Notes: generated by a model not told the origin, from the sequence alone. DNA of 64,000 bases from Crocinitomix sp044361315 (GCA_044361315.1 JBIKJA010000015.1:15684-79683), one strand, 5' to 3'. Numbered from the stretch's first letter, positions 1 through 9,381 are shown. Made by a program: numbers and translations.

Positions 1-2
1 AC

Positions 3-284
3 ACTTTAAAACAAGAATTGACGGCTTTAATTCAACTGCCTTCGGCATTAAATAATTTCTTAGACAAAGCTAATTCTGGGACACTTGAAGTTCAAATAAA
101 AAATAAGCATGCAAAACATTTTTATGCTTTAGGGCAACAGTTTTTGCTCTTGATTTCAATCTTCTTTTTATTTTGGCTAAAGGTTCTTGATCGCAATGCA
201 AGCTGGTATAATTGGAAAAACATAGTAATTATGATTTTGGGCTATCTATTATTTCGTTCGATCAGGAAATATAATAAGCTATAG
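3..284 (+). CDS. UbiB/AarF-type ABC1 kinase-like protein, C-terminal end (partial)
   Basis: The reading frame is open to the left edge of the window, so only the last ~93 residues are present. The visible part has a short amphipathic segment (LIQLPSALNNFLDKANSG), a basic stretch, then two hydrophobic helices (around FLLLISIFFLFWL and NIVIMILGYLLF) and a short basic tail. This layout, with a leucine/proline-rich helix, a 'G-x-L-x-V' strand and two closing membrane helices, is that of the C-terminus of UbiB/AarF atypical kinases involved in quinone biosynthesis. The kinase core is outside the window, so the call rests on the tail alone. Another membrane-anchored protein cannot be excluded. Confidence 0.5.
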   Translation, partial: TLKQELTALIQLPSALNNFLDKANSGTLEVQIKNKHAKHFYALGQQFLLLISIFFLFWLKVLDRNASWYNWKNIVIMILGYLLFRSIRKYNKL

Positions 285-462
285 AATCACTTTAGTCTTG
301 TTAAACAGCGACTTGCTGGCAAATTGGTCGAAAGAATAAAAAATTGGAAGGCAAGGGTCTGATTAGGGATTCAAGAATAATAAAAAAACCTCCGTCACTT
401 TCCTACTCGAGCTGAATTGATTAAGCTCAAATCCACGTATAAATGTTTTACTAAATACGTCG

Positions 463-918
463 ATGAAAATAATGCTAATTTTATCTGTTCTTCCCTTAAT
501 GGCGCTTAAGGGTGTCGAGCAATACTCAGTTGAAACTACCTCAGTCATTCAATATCGTTTTTACGAGGCATCTGTTACACCTAACTATCAACGTAATTAT
601 GAAATTACCTTAACTCCCAAAGATATAACGATGAAAGTGAATTCTTATGGAGATATTTTAACCTCGGAAGAATTTAAAATTTACTCAGAAGATTTTGCGA
701 AGTTGATAGCGCAAATAAATGAAGCTGAATTATAAACAATTGATGTTTCGGCAAGTGTTGGTGTTGGTGGACCGGACGAAGAATTAATCATTGAACAGGA
801 GGAAAAAGTGGTCCATTATTCCAAAATTGACCATCATGGAGGAAATGAACAACCCGAAGAAACAAAAAATATTCAAAAACTGATTAATGCAATTCATCAG
901 TTAATAACCAATTACTAG
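463..918 (+). pseudogene. Small secreted protein interrupted by an in-frame stop
   Basis: An ATG at 463 opens a signal-peptide-like N-terminus (MKIMLILSVLPLMAL) followed by a beta-rich domain. The frame meets TAA at 733-735, then continues open in the same frame for 60 more codons to TAG at 916-918 with sensible composition (for example DEELIIEQEEKVVHYSKIDH). The simplest reading is one ~150-residue protein broken by a single nonsense mutation. The overall pattern resembles small Bacteroidota lipoprotein-like proteins of unknown function. A sequencing error at 733-735 is the alternative. Confidence 0.55.
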
Positions 919-966
919 AAATTTTTAGAGTAACATTTGCCTAAATTTAAGTGTTCGCCAAGAAGT

Positions 967-1083
967 GCGTTAGTGATGCAACGGAAATCCCAAACTTGGC
1001 TGCGTTTGCCAAGTTTGGATTGCAGTGGAAGCACGACCCGGACATCCCGACGTTTTAGGAAGGTTGTCTGGGAAACGCCCAAC
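967..1083 (+). repeat. Interspersed intergenic repeat, copy A
   Basis: The element begins GCGTTAGTGATGC and ends GGGAAACGCCCAAC. Related copies lie at 20423-20543, 27729-27826 (inverted) and 45794-45899. It holds a strong hairpin, CAAACTTGGC at 991-1000 pairing with GCCAAGTTTG at 1008-1017, then a second, weaker and variable hairpin region (CCCGAC...GGTTGTC). It lies upstream of asnS. An open frame across it (937-1203) is not a gene. Confidence 0.8.
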
Positions 1084-1205
1084 TATTTTTTATCCACTAA
1101 AAACAAATTATGCTCGTTTTTATTTGTCTTAGGCTTGAATTATCCGAGTTTTGAAACTTGTTTGACCTTAATTTGCTTAAATTTGTTTTTTCTTAAGAAA
1201 TAAAC

Positions 1206-2645
1206 ATGCGAAGATCGGTTATTAAGGACGTGTTGTCCACAGCAAAATTTGGTGATAAAGTGCTTGTAAAAGGCTGGGTAAAAGCTTTTAGACAAAACAG
1301 ATTTATTCAGTTAAATGATGGATCGACAATTACTAGTTTGCAAGCGGTGGTTGATTTTGAAAACACGGATGAAGTATTAATTAAGCGAATTACAACAGGG
1401 GCAGCGGTTGGTTTGACTGGCATTTTAGAAGAATCGCAAGGGAAAGGACAAAAATTTGATTTAATTGTTGAATTGATTGAAATTTTAGGCGATGCAGACC
1501 CTGAAGAAGTAAGCAAAACTATTTTGCAACCGAAAAAACACAGTTTAGAATTGTTGCGCGAACAAGCGCATTTGCGTTTTAGAACAAATCTGTTTGGGGC
1601 GGTATTTAGAGTGCGACACGCAACCTCTTTTGCCATTCATAAATATTTTAACGACAACGGGTATTACCATATTGCGACCCCAATTATTACAGGTTCGGAT
1701 GCCGAAGGTGCTGGTGAAATGTTCCGCGTTTCGACCTTAGATGCGCAAAACCCACCTTTAACCAAAGATGGAAAGATTGATTGGTCGGAAGATTTTTTTG
1801 GAAAAGAAACCAACTTAACTGTTTCAGGACAATTAGAAGCCGAACTTGCAGCAATGGCTCTGGGCAAAGTGTATACGTTTGGGCCGACTTTTAGAGCAGA
1901 AAATTCAAATACAGCGCGCCATTTAGCAGAATTTTGGATGGTTGAACCTGAAGTTGCTTTTAATGATTTAACAGACAACATGGATTTGGCAGAAGATTTT
2001 TTAAGCTATATCTGTAAATATGTCCTAGAAAATTGTGCTGATGATATTCAGTTTTTGAATGACCGCGAAATTGAAGAAGACAAAGCAAAACCAGTTGCCG
2101 AGCGCAATGAAATGAATTTAATTGAACGCCTCAATTTTGTAATTAACAACGATTTTGAGCGTTTAACTTATACACAAGCCATTGAATTACTCCAAAATTC
2201 GGCCCCTTATAAAAAGAAAAAATTCAAATATCCTGTTGAATGGGGTACTGATTTGCAAAGTGAACACGAACGTTTTTTGGTGGAGAAACACTTCAAAAAA
2301 CCAGTGATTATTTCTGATTATCCAGCTTCGTTTAAAGCGTTTTATATGCGGTTGAATGAAGATGGGAAAACGGTAGCGGCAATGGATATTCTGTTTCCAG
2401 GAATTGGGGAGATTATTGGTGGATCGCAACGAGAAGAGCGTTTGGATGTTTTATTGGAAAAATGCAAAGCATTTAACATTCCTGCAGATGAATTGTGGTG
2501 GTATATTGACACCCGTCGTTTTGGAACAGCCCAACATGCTGGTTTTGGCTTAGGTTTTGAACGAATGGTCATGTTTACAACAGGTATGGCAAACATTCGC
2601 GACGTTATTCCTTTTCCTCGAACCCCAAAAAAGGCTGAATTTTAA
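1206..2645 (+). CDS. asnS: Asparaginyl-tRNA synthetase
   Basis: This cytoplasmic class IIb aminoacyl-tRNA synthetase charges tRNA-Asn with asparagine. At 479 residues it has the usual length. The N-terminal ~110 residues form the OB-fold anticodon-binding domain (GDKVLVKGWVKAFRQNRFIQ). The catalytic core follows with motif 2 (FRAENSNTARHLAEFWM, Arg near residue 230) and motif 3 (GFGLGFERMVMF) close to the C-terminus. The ending IRDVIPFPRTP is typical of AsnRS rather than AspRS. The ATG at 1206 follows a TAA at 1201-1203. An arsC-like gene follows after 11 bases on the same strand. Confidence 0.97.
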   Translation: MRRSVIKDVLSTAKFGDKVLVKGWVKAFRQNRFIQLNDGSTITSLQAVVDFENTDEVLIKRITTGAAVGLTGILEESQGKGQKFDLIVELIEILGDADPEEVSKTILQPKKHSLELLREQAHLRFRTNLFGAVFRVRHATSFAIHKYFNDNGYYHIATPIITGSDAEGAGEMFRVSTLDAQNPPLTKDGKIDWSEDFFGKETNLTVSGQLEAELAAMALGKVYTFGPTFRAENSNTARHLAEFWMVEPEVAFNDLTDNMDLAEDFLSYICKYVLENCADDIQFLNDREIEEDKAKPVAERNEMNLIERLNFVINNDFERLTYTQAIELLQNSAPYKKKKFKYPVEWGTDLQSEHERFLVEKHFKKPVIISDYPASFKAFYMRLNEDGKTVAAMDILFPGIGEIIGGSQREERLDVLLEKCKAFNIPADELWWYIDTRRFGTAQHAGFGLGFERMVMFTTGMANIRDVIPFPRTPKKAEF

Positions 2646-2656
2646 TCACGTATTTT

Positions 2657-3013
2657 ATGAAAAAAGTATACTACCTTTCAACTTGTTCAACCTGCCAGCG
2701 CATTTTAAATGAATGGAAAGCAGACCACAGTTTTGAATTACAAGACATTAAAACAGATAAAATTACACCCGCCCAAATTGACATGATGATCTCCATGGCA
2801 GGATCAGCAGCGGCCTTGTTTTCGAAACGAGCGTTAAAATACCGCGCAATGGGCTTACACGAACGTGAACTTTCAGAAAAAGAAATGCGGCAATTAATTT
2901 TAGATGAATATACCTTTTTAAGTCGCCCTGTTTTGGTATTAACTGATGCCATTTTTGTTGGAAACGCTAAAAAAACAGTCGACACTGCTAAAGCTAAATT
3001 GGCGTCGATCTAG
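2657..3013 (+). CDS. ArsC/Spx-family thioredoxin-fold protein
   Basis: This 118-residue protein has the ArsC/Spx/YffB fold: an N-terminal strand YYLSTCSTCQRIL with a CxxC pair at Cys10 and Cys13, a central helical insert, and a C-terminal PVLVLTDAIFVGN strand carrying the usual cis-proline region. Family members reduce arsenate through the first cysteine or, like Spx, bind RNA polymerase. The retained CxxC favours a redox role, but the substrate cannot be read from sequence. It lies 11 bases after asnS and 9 bases before a DMT permease, with no other arsenic genes nearby, so an arsenic-specific function is doubtful. Confidence 0.8.
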   Translation: MKKVYYLSTCSTCQRILNEWKADHSFELQDIKTDKITPAQIDMMISMAGSAAALFSKRALKYRAMGLHERELSEKEMRQLILDEYTFLSRPVLVLTDAIFVGNAKKTVDTAKAKLASI

Positions 3014-3022
3014 GCGTTTTTC

Positions 3023-3952
3023 ATGCAAAATCTTCTAAAATCTCACCTCGCACTTTTTGCTGTTAATTTATTGTATGCCATCAATTATCTGGTGGCAAAA
3101 GATTTAATGCCCGGTGTGATGGGCGCAAATGGGTTTATTCTTTTGCGAGTTTCTGGAGCAACGCTTCTTTTTTGGTTGGTGTATAGCTTTCGATTTGAAA
3201 AAATTAATTCGCGTGATCTCTTGATCCTTGCAAGTTGTGGTCTTTTTGGGGTAGCTGTCAACCAACTTTTTTTTTTTAACGGTTTAATGCGGACAAGCCC
3301 TGTTAATGCTAGCGTGATTATGACCACCACACCAATTTTGGTTTTCATTTTATCGCTTTTCATTTTAAAAGAAAAGCCGAAATTAATTAAGGTAGTCGGA
3401 TTGATAATTGGCGCGGTTGGTGCCATTTTATTTACACTACAAACCAAACAAGATGATTCATCCAGTTTATTGGGTGATGTATTTATTTTTGCAAATGCTG
3501 CTTCGTATGCCTTGTATATGGTATTGGTTAAACCGCTGATGAAACGCTACAAACCTTTAACAGTGATTACATGGGTTTTTACATTTGGATTAATTTTTGT
3601 CCTTTGTTGGCCTTTTGGCCATATTGAATTTCAAGCTACTAACTTTGGTGAACTTTCATCACATGTTTTATCGCTATTACTTTTTGTGGTTGTTGGCGTT
3701 ACTTTTTTACCTTATTTATTGATGGTTTATGCAATGAAAAGAGTGAGTCCTTCGGTAAGCAGCACCTATATATACATACAACCTGTACTTACCGCTTTTT
3801 TTGTTTACTTGTATTTTCAATTCGGCTTAACCAATTACAGCGCCGATTTTCGTTGGAGTAAAATTCTCTGTGCTATTTTTGTGTTCATTGGGGTGTATTT
3901 GGTGATCAAACCAGCTAAAATTGAAAATTCAAGTGAAGATTTTCCGGATTAG
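3023..3952 (+). CDS. EamA/DMT-superfamily permease
   Basis: The 309-residue inner-membrane protein has ten predicted helices arranged as two EamA repeats: roughly residues 5-135, ending VVGLIIGAVGAILFTLQ, and 150-300, ending CAIFVFIGVYLVI. The pattern LRVSGATLLFWLVY in the first half and TYIYIQPVLTAFFVYLYF in the second is typical of RhaT/YdcZ-like drug/metabolite exporters. Substrate unknown. It is probably co-transcribed with the ArsC-like gene 9 bases upstream. Confidence 0.9.
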   Translation: MQNLLKSHLALFAVNLLYAINYLVAKDLMPGVMGANGFILLRVSGATLLFWLVYSFRFEKINSRDLLILASCGLFGVAVNQLFFFNGLMRTSPVNASVIMTTTPILVFILSLFILKEKPKLIKVVGLIIGAVGAILFTLQTKQDDSSSLLGDVFIFANAASYALYMVLVKPLMKRYKPLTVITWVFTFGLIFVLCWPFGHIEFQATNFGELSSHVLSLLLFVVVGVTFLPYLLMVYAMKRVSPSVSSTYIYIQPVLTAFFVYLYFQFGLTNYSADFRWSKILCAIFVFIGVYLVIKPAKIENSSEDFPD

Positions 3953-4022
3953 ATAAATTTAAGGCGTCAAAGCGGTAAACGTATCAATAAATCAGTAAAT
4001 TTGACTTTATAAAAAACCGACT

Positions 4023-4487
4023 ATGTTAACGACTGTCCAAACTGCTGAATTTGAAAAACAATTGACAAATTTCGAGGTTCTTCAATTGTCGGAAGGGATT
4101 TACCAACTTACGCAAACTGGACAATCTTCGGTAATTGTTGAAGTATTAGCTATTGATTTTGATCTAAAATCGATGAAAATTCGGAATAACCATACCATTT
4201 ACGACCTAGAATTTAAAAATGACCTTGATTTGGTTTTGGACAAAATGGGGATTAAACGTTCGGTTGACACGATTAATACTGACATAAAAGCACCGATGCC
4301 AGGCAAGGTTATCGCAATTTTAGTTTCACCAAACGATCAAGTTAAAAAGGGTGATGGCATCCTGATTTTAGAAGCCATGAAAATGGAAAATGTTTTAAAA
4401 GCATCCGCGGATTGTACTATTAAAACCATCCATATTTCAACAGGTGTTAATGTTGAAAAAGGACAATTATTGGTAGAATTAGGATAG
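4023..4487 (+). CDS. Biotin carboxyl carrier (biotinyl-domain) protein
   Basis: The 154-residue protein ends in a biotinyl/lipoyl domain (about 85-154) containing APMPGKVIAI and the biotinylation motif EAMKMEN, with the acceptor lysine at residue 120. The N-terminal ~80 residues resemble the linker region of the small carboxyl carrier subunits that work with a separate biotin carboxylase and carboxyltransferase in acyl-CoA carboxylases of Bacteroidota. Neither partner gene is adjacent, since a DMT permease lies upstream and gene debris downstream. The carrier therefore appears as an orphan here and must be served by subunits encoded elsewhere. Confidence 0.88.
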   Translation: MLTTVQTAEFEKQLTNFEVLQLSEGIYQLTQTGQSSVIVEVLAIDFDLKSMKIRNNHTIYDLEFKNDLDLVLDKMGIKRSVDTINTDIKAPMPGKVIAILVSPNDQVKKGDGILILEAMKMENVLKASADCTIKTIHISTGVNVEKGQLLVELG

Positions 4488-4511
4488 GGAAATCAAAAAT
4501 CTTTTAATCGA

Positions 4512-4740
4512 TTATCTACTCAGAATAAGTTCTGTTTTATAACTGTAACTCGATCCTGACGGTTTAATTTTGTGCTCAAACAGATGAATTCTATCTTTTG
4601 AAAACTCAAGAATTTCATACGTTTGCTTGTCTCCATCCTGATAGCGCAATCACAAAAACCCCATTGTTCACCATATTTTTCTTCAATTTTAGCACCAATC
4701 CCGCCATTTGGGTTTGTGCTAAAATTTGATCCATAATGGT
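4512..4740 (-). pseudogene. Remnant of an unidentified gene, frameshifted
   Basis: On the minus strand a protein-like reading (YGSNFSTNPNGGIGAKIEEK, continuing YGEQWGFCDCAIR) switches frame near 4640 and continues as GDKQTYEILEFSKDRIHLFE to a stop at 4512-4514. The composition is protein-like in both pieces. No start codon is evident, so this looks like the decayed 3' part of a gene. The family was not recognised. Confidence 0.45.
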
Positions 4741-4860
4741 CTTTTGCCTTTGTCGTTAAAAGTTTAGGATGTGAAAGTACAACATAAAATTTTTTTTAAA
4801 AATCACATGCCTAGTAAACAACTAGATTGTAGTACTTTGAGTGAAATTTGAAGGGGTTCA

Positions 4861-4969
4861 AAACAGGTAAAAACACCTGTTAATTTTAAACCGAAATCGG
4901 CTAAAATCAAGGTTTTGACTTTTTGTTGGGAGATGTTATGTAAAACGAAAAAAGAAAAATACCTGTTTT
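4861..4969. repeat. Inverted ACAGGT/ACCTGT motifs in a gene-free stretch
   Basis: AACAGGT (4863-4869) and ACCTGTT (4876-4882) can form a short hairpin. AAAACAGGTA (4861-4870) is also the exact reverse complement of TACCTGTTTT (4960-4969). The stretch lies between the convergent biotin carrier and YgiQ genes, so these may act as terminators. Nothing else recognisable was seen in 4741-5042. Confidence 0.35.
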
Positions 4970-5042
4970 TACTTTTAGCCTAAAATGATCACGCTTTAGG
5001 ATTAAAATCCCTACGTTTTTAAAAATAAATGAATTTAAAACA

Positions 5043-6983
5043 CTACTTTTTCTTTCGAGAAGACCTTGAAAATGGTTTCTCGGTTGATTTTCTCGAATTC
5101 CTTTTTTCTTGTAACCATTTCGGAACTTCTCTTTCCGAATTAGAACTTGTCCCCATTAATCGTGCTAAAAGTTCTGGTTTTCCAGCGCCCAATAATTTGT
5201 CTTTCACCCATTGTTTGTTTTCTGGCTTATACCAAAAAAAGAACCGATGTTGATCTTTCTTTTCTTCTTTTGTTTTTGGCGCAAAAGTAGGTTTTAAGGT
5301 GTATGGGTGAACTCCTGAATAGTAAATCACCGTGGCGACAGTCATTGGTGTTGGAGTAAAATCTTGTACTTGCTCTAATTGAAAACCCATCTCTTTCGTT
5401 TCTGCTGCTAGGTTTGCCATGTCCTCTTCTTTACAGCCTGGATGCGAAGAAATAAAATAGGGGATAAGTGGTTGATTTAATCCATGTTTTTTCTGAATAC
5501 GATCATATCCCTCTTTAAATTTATGAAAGTATTTAAATGATGGTTTTCGCATGATTTTAAGCGTATCATCGGCCGTGTGTTCAGGTGCAACTTTTAAGCG
5601 GCCAGAAATATGACGTGTAACAACTTGCTCTAAATATTCCTCAGCTTCTTTTTCGTTTAGATTTTTATTGTAGTCTTTTACAAGCAGATCGTAACGAATT
5701 CCGGACCCAACAAATGCTTTTTTTACTTTCGGATGTTGATCCACCTTTTGATATAATTTAGTCAACGGTTTATGGCTAGTATCAAGGTTTGAGCAAATAA
5801 CAGGGTGAATACACGATGGACTAACGCATTTTTCACAAATGCCTTCATCAATCCCCTTCATTCGGTACATATTGGCAGAGGGGCCACCTAAATCCGAGAT
5901 ATATCCTTTAAAATCTGGATCATTTACCACCTGTTCTACTTCGCGCATAATCGAAGCTTCACTTCTGGAGGCGATAAATTTTCCTTGATGTGCTGAAATG
6001 GTACAAAAACTACATCCACCAAAACAACCCCGGTGCATGTTAATTGAAAACTTGATCATTTCATAGGCCGGAATGTCACCTCTTTTTAAGTATTTAGGAT
6101 GTGGCAAACGGGTATAAGGCAAATCAAACGACCGATCAATCTCTGCTTCGGTCATGGTTTTATAAGGCGGATTAATGATCAATAAATTATCCCCACTTTC
6201 TTGAAATATTCGGCGAGCAATAATTTTATTCGACTCTACCTCAACAATTTTAAAATTAGCGGCGTACGCGATTTTATCTTGCAGACACACTTCATGTGCA
6301 TTTAAACTCACATCTTCCCAATTTTTATTTTTAGGAATTGCAACTAATTTTGGTTGAAAAACGGCCGTTTGCGGTATCGTTTTCATAGAAGATAACGGCA
6401 CTCCTTTTTTGAGTAAACTTAAAATTTCTCTTAAAGGTGGCTCGCCCATCCCATACACCAAAATATCTGCTCCGCTGCTCTCTAAAATACTTGGCATCAA
6501 TTGATCTGACCAATAATCGTAATGTGTGACACGACGCAGGGAAGCTTCAATTCCGCCGATAACCACAGGTACATCTGGATAAAGTTCTTTTAGTATTTTA
6601 GTGTAAACCGTGGTTGCATAATCTGGACGAAAACCTGCCTCGCCTCCAGGTGTGTATGAATCGGATGATCGTTTTCGTTTTCCTGCGGTATAATGATTCA
6701 CCATGGAATCCATACAACCTGAGGTAACACCGAAAAAGTATTTGGGCTTCCCGAATTTTTTGAAATCCCTTAAATCATCTTTCCAATTTGGTTGTGGAAT
6801 TATCCCAACTCGAAAGCCTTCACTTTGAATAATTCGACCAATAACAGCAGGTCCAAAAGAAGGGTGATCCACATACGCATCACCAGATACTAAAATAATA
6901 TCCAATTCATCCCAGCCATGTGCCTCAAGTTCTTTTTTTGTAATTGGTAGCCAATCTGATAACGGTCGCCTCACATCTTTCAT
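5043..6983 (-). CDS. YgiQ-family radical SAM protein
   Basis: The 646-residue protein matches the large YgiQ radical SAM family in length and layout. It has an N-terminal domain with the cobalamin-binding-like region (GDAYVDHPSFGPAVIGRIIQ). The radical SAM core follows with the [4Fe-4S] motif CFGGCSFC (Cys320, Cys324, Cys327), and later the family signature YFISSHPGC and DFTPTPMTVATVIYYSG. The C-terminus is basic (RNSRKSTEKPFSRSSRKKK). The reaction of the family is not established. The gene stands alone, flanked by debris on both sides. Confidence 0.93.
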   Translation of the reverse strand: MKDVRRPLSDWLPITKKELEAHGWDELDIILVSGDAYVDHPSFGPAVIGRIIQSEGFRVGIIPQPNWKDDLRDFKKFGKPKYFFGVTSGCMDSMVNHYTAGKRKRSSDSYTPGGEAGFRPDYATTVYTKILKELYPDVPVVIGGIEASLRRVTHYDYWSDQLMPSILESSGADILVYGMGEPPLREILSLLKKGVPLSSMKTIPQTAVFQPKLVAIPKNKNWEDVSLNAHEVCLQDKIAYAANFKIVEVESNKIIARRIFQESGDNLLIINPPYKTMTEAEIDRSFDLPYTRLPHPKYLKRGDIPAYEMIKFSINMHRGCFGGCSFCTISAHQGKFIASRSEASIMREVEQVVNDPDFKGYISDLGGPSANMYRMKGIDEGICEKCVSPSCIHPVICSNLDTSHKPLTKLYQKVDQHPKVKKAFVGSGIRYDLLVKDYNKNLNEKEAEEYLEQVVTRHISGRLKVAPEHTADDTLKIMRKPSFKYFHKFKEGYDRIQKKHGLNQPLIPYFISSHPGCKEEDMANLAAETKEMGFQLEQVQDFTPTPMTVATVIYYSGVHPYTLKPTFAPKTKEEKKDQHRFFFWYKPENKQWVKDKLLGAGKPELLARLMGTSSNSEREVPKWLQEKRNSRKSTEKPFSRSSRKKK

Positions 6984-6988
6984 AGGTT

Positions 6989-6996
6989 CAAATGTA
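6989..6996 (-). promoter_or_regulatory. Bacteroidota -7 element (TACATTTG) for the YgiQ gene
   Basis: On the minus strand TACATTTG fits the TAnnTTTG consensus. It ends only 6 bases from the ATG at 6983, so the transcript would be leaderless or nearly so. Confidence 0.45.
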
Positions 6997-7084
6997 CGAA
7001 TGATTTATAGGATAAGAAACAGTGGTTTTAAGAAATTGTTTTGAAAAAGTATTTAATTCCACCAACCTAATCGATTTTTGCCGA

Positions 7085-7713
7085 TTAAATTTTTACAAAA
7101 GTAACCGTAACATCGGATCCTGATTGTTGATTTCTACCCGCCCGGCCTGGTATTTCTGGTCTGCCAGGAGTGCCAACAGTTGTGCCATTTCCTCCGTTTC
7201 CTCCCTTTTGAATTGAAATGTCAAAATCACTTGGTTTAATTATATTTTTTTCACCGACAACTTCAATCGTAATGTCATTCATTTGTGCCACTAATTCAAT
7301 TGGTAAATACGTCCCATTTTGAAATTGCGGCGGTAATTCTTTCAAAAAAATTGCGGTTACATTTTTTCGGCGTTCGATGATTGGAATTTTAATGGCATAA
7401 ATTTTTTTAGGATTTGACTTTTCGGATAGTTGAAGATAAAATTCGGAAACTGTTTGATTTTCTGGAATTAAACCCCGCAAATGACTATCTGATTGGCTGT
7501 AAATCTTAACGTTAGGAGAAAATACGGGATTTAAATCTGAAAACAGACTGTTGATTTTGGTGAATTAGAAAAAAATTCTTTACCCTTATGCGGTTTAACT
7601 GCCATTGAAAAATCGACTTTATTTCCAGCATAAACGGTCGCTTTTCCGTAAATTAAATCAACAGAAACGATTGCACTAAATGTAGTTGTTGAAATAAAAA
7701 GTTGAATCCGTTT
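7085..7713 (-). pseudogene. Collagen-like/glycine-rich protein gene, frameshifted and without start
   Basis: The 3' part is an open frame of 131 residues ending in a Gly-rich, collagen-like stretch (GGNGGNGTTVGTPGRPEIPG). In the same direction upstream, one frame reads SAIVSVDLIYGKATVYAGNK and continues to about 7540. The reading must then shift to continue as DLNPVFSPNVKIYSQSDS into the downstream frame. No ATG is present at the upstream end (TAA at 7714-7716 is followed by AAA CGG ATT). The gene therefore seems to have lost its start and gained a frameshift. The Met previously available for the 131-residue frame is internal to this longer protein. Confidence 0.55.
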
Positions 7714-7734
7714 TTATTTAACTGTTTTAGGTGG

Positions 7735-8577
7735 TTAGATAAAAAAGGAGGCAATTAATTTCAATTCTTTTTTGTCCAACGCGAGATAATCTTCGCGAAA
7801 ATGTTTTGCATAAATTGTTTCTCCGTTAGCTATGCGCACCAAAGCCATTTCGGCAAAACGATTGACCGCAAAATACAACATTATGTGTGTTGGATCCTTT
7901 TGATCCATTGTTTTATATAATTCTTCTTCGCTAAGTAATCGGTATTTAATTCCCAATTTATCCAATTCTTCAACCACAATGGTGTGACGTGTTTGTTCGC
8001 GGTTAATAATTAACGCGTTTCCCACCGAAGGGGCATCTGCCCCTCTTATTTCACTGGCTATTTTTTCATTGAGTATAATCGGATCACCTGCTAGTTGTTT
8101 GCTATTAATAACCGAAATTCCTTGATTTAAGGCGCGAATTAACATGTACACAAATCGATGCTCTTCTGTTTCTTTCACCAAATCGTAAAATCCGTTTAAG
8201 TACATATAGCCCAAGGTTTCTTCCATGCTTACCTCCTTATTAGGAACATACAAAGACGCTGGTTGAAGGACAAGTACATGTTGATTTTTACGATCGATTG
8301 CGTGTTTTTTTGTAAATTCTTTGGTGGTGATAAAAAGGGCGGTGGATGTTTCTCCTGGTCGTTTATATCGTTCGACACTTGTGAAAGAAGTGATTGTCCA
8401 ATGTGCTTCTAATTGTTCTAGCACCGTTTGATCAAAAAGAGAATCTCCCGTTTTAATATAAGTGATTCCATTAGAGATCAAGTTTTTAAACGCTACTTCA
8501 TTCGCACCGAAATTATAAACTTGAGCACTGGTAGTAAATGAGAGCAAACCACAAATTAAAAGAAATCCAATTTTCAT
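7735..8577 (-). CDS. Exported protein of unknown function
   Basis: The 280-residue protein begins with a clear Sec signal peptide (MKIGFLLICGLLSFTTSAQ, cleavage likely after TSA). The mature part is mixed alpha/beta with no motif I can assign. It includes a stretch about hexapeptide-like commands to memory, EELDKLGIKYRLLSEEELY, and a C-terminal amphipathic end (LALDKKELKLIASFFI). It is predicted to be periplasmic or surface-exposed. It stands between a decayed gene and the MarC gene on the same strand, with no operon partner that hints at a role. Confidence 0.7.
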   Translation of the reverse strand: MKIGFLLICGLLSFTTSAQVYNFGANEVAFKNLISNGITYIKTGDSLFDQTVLEQLEAHWTITSFTSVERYKRPGETSTALFITTKEFTKKHAIDRKNQHVLVLQPASLYVPNKEVSMEETLGYMYLNGFYDLVKETEEHRFVYMLIRALNQGISVINSKQLAGDPIILNEKIASEIRGADAPSVGNALIINREQTRHTIVVEELDKLGIKYRLLSEEELYKTMDQKDPTHIMLYFAVNRFAEMALVRIANGETIYAKHFREDYLALDKKELKLIASFFI

Positions 8578-8684
8578 TTTGTCAAAACAGTTGATTCAAG
8601 CAAATATAATGTAATGTTGTCAAAATAGTCCCAATTCAAATTTATGCAATACGAGAAAGATTAGATTTTTTTTAAAAAACCCGG

Positions 8685-9272
8685 TTATTCAAACAATAAT
8701 TTAGCATTATCTGCAAAGAGTTTTACAGCAATGGCTAACAAAATAATTCCAAACACTTTTTGAAGAATCGCAATTCCACCCATTCCCAAAAACCGCTCGA
8801 TTCGTTTAGTTAATTTTAAAACGACAAATACAATGATGGCATTGAGCACAATAGCAATTGAAATATTGTGCCATGCATACTCAGCTTGCAGCGAAACAAT
8901 AGTGGTCATTGTTCCTGCTCCTGCAATAATTGGAAAAGCAAGTGGTACCACAGAAACTATTTTTGGTGACATTTGATCTTCTCCCCGAAAAAGAGGAATT
9001 CCAAAGATCATTTCAACACCTAAAGCAAAAATAATCAACGAACCAACAACGGCAAAAGCTTTAATATCCACCCCTAAAAAACCCAAAATTCCTTCGCCAA
9101 TAAAAAGAAATCCAAGCATAATGCCCAATGCAACAATAGACGCTTTTAATGCCTGAATATCTCCTGCCTTTTTCTTTAATTTTATAATCACAGGAATCGA
9201 ACCAATAATGTCAATGACCGCAAAAAGCACCATGAATGCTTTACCTATTTCAAGAAAATCTTTTTGTCCCAT
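8685..9272 (-). CDS. MarC-family integral membrane protein
   Basis: The 195-residue protein has six predicted transmembrane helices and the MarC-type segments AFMVLFAVIDIIGSIPVII near the N-terminus, PLAFPIIAGAGTMTTIV in the middle and FGIILLAIAVKLFADN at the C-terminus. MarC proteins are inner-membrane proteins whose transport role is unproven, since the early link to multiple antibiotic resistance was withdrawn. The length is normal and the gene appears monocistronic. Confidence 0.9.
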   Translation of the reverse strand: MGQKDFLEIGKAFMVLFAVIDIIGSIPVIIKLKKKAGDIQALKASIVALGIMLGFLFIGEGILGFLGVDIKAFAVVGSLIIFALGVEMIFGIPLFRGEDQMSPKIVSVVPLAFPIIAGAGTMTTIVSLQAEYAWHNISIAIVLNAIIVFVVLKLTKRIERFLGMGGIAILQKVFGIILLAIAVKLFADNAKLLFE

Positions 9273-9381
9273 GCCCTATTCCAATAAACTGGGACAAAGT
9301 TAATGAATTCCACAGTTAGTGGATAGCTTAATTCAAATTGTCGTTAACAAGATTTTTGCTCATCTAATTATTTATCAAAAA

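Noticed and set aside
937..1203. 88-residue open frame upstream of asnS
   Set aside because: It runs through repeat copy A, is rich in Arg/Ser without protein-like periodicity, and starts at a weak codon.
2657..3013. Arsenate resistance gene
   Set aside because: ArsC/Spx fold is clear, but no ars operon partners are present, so a resistance role is not supported.
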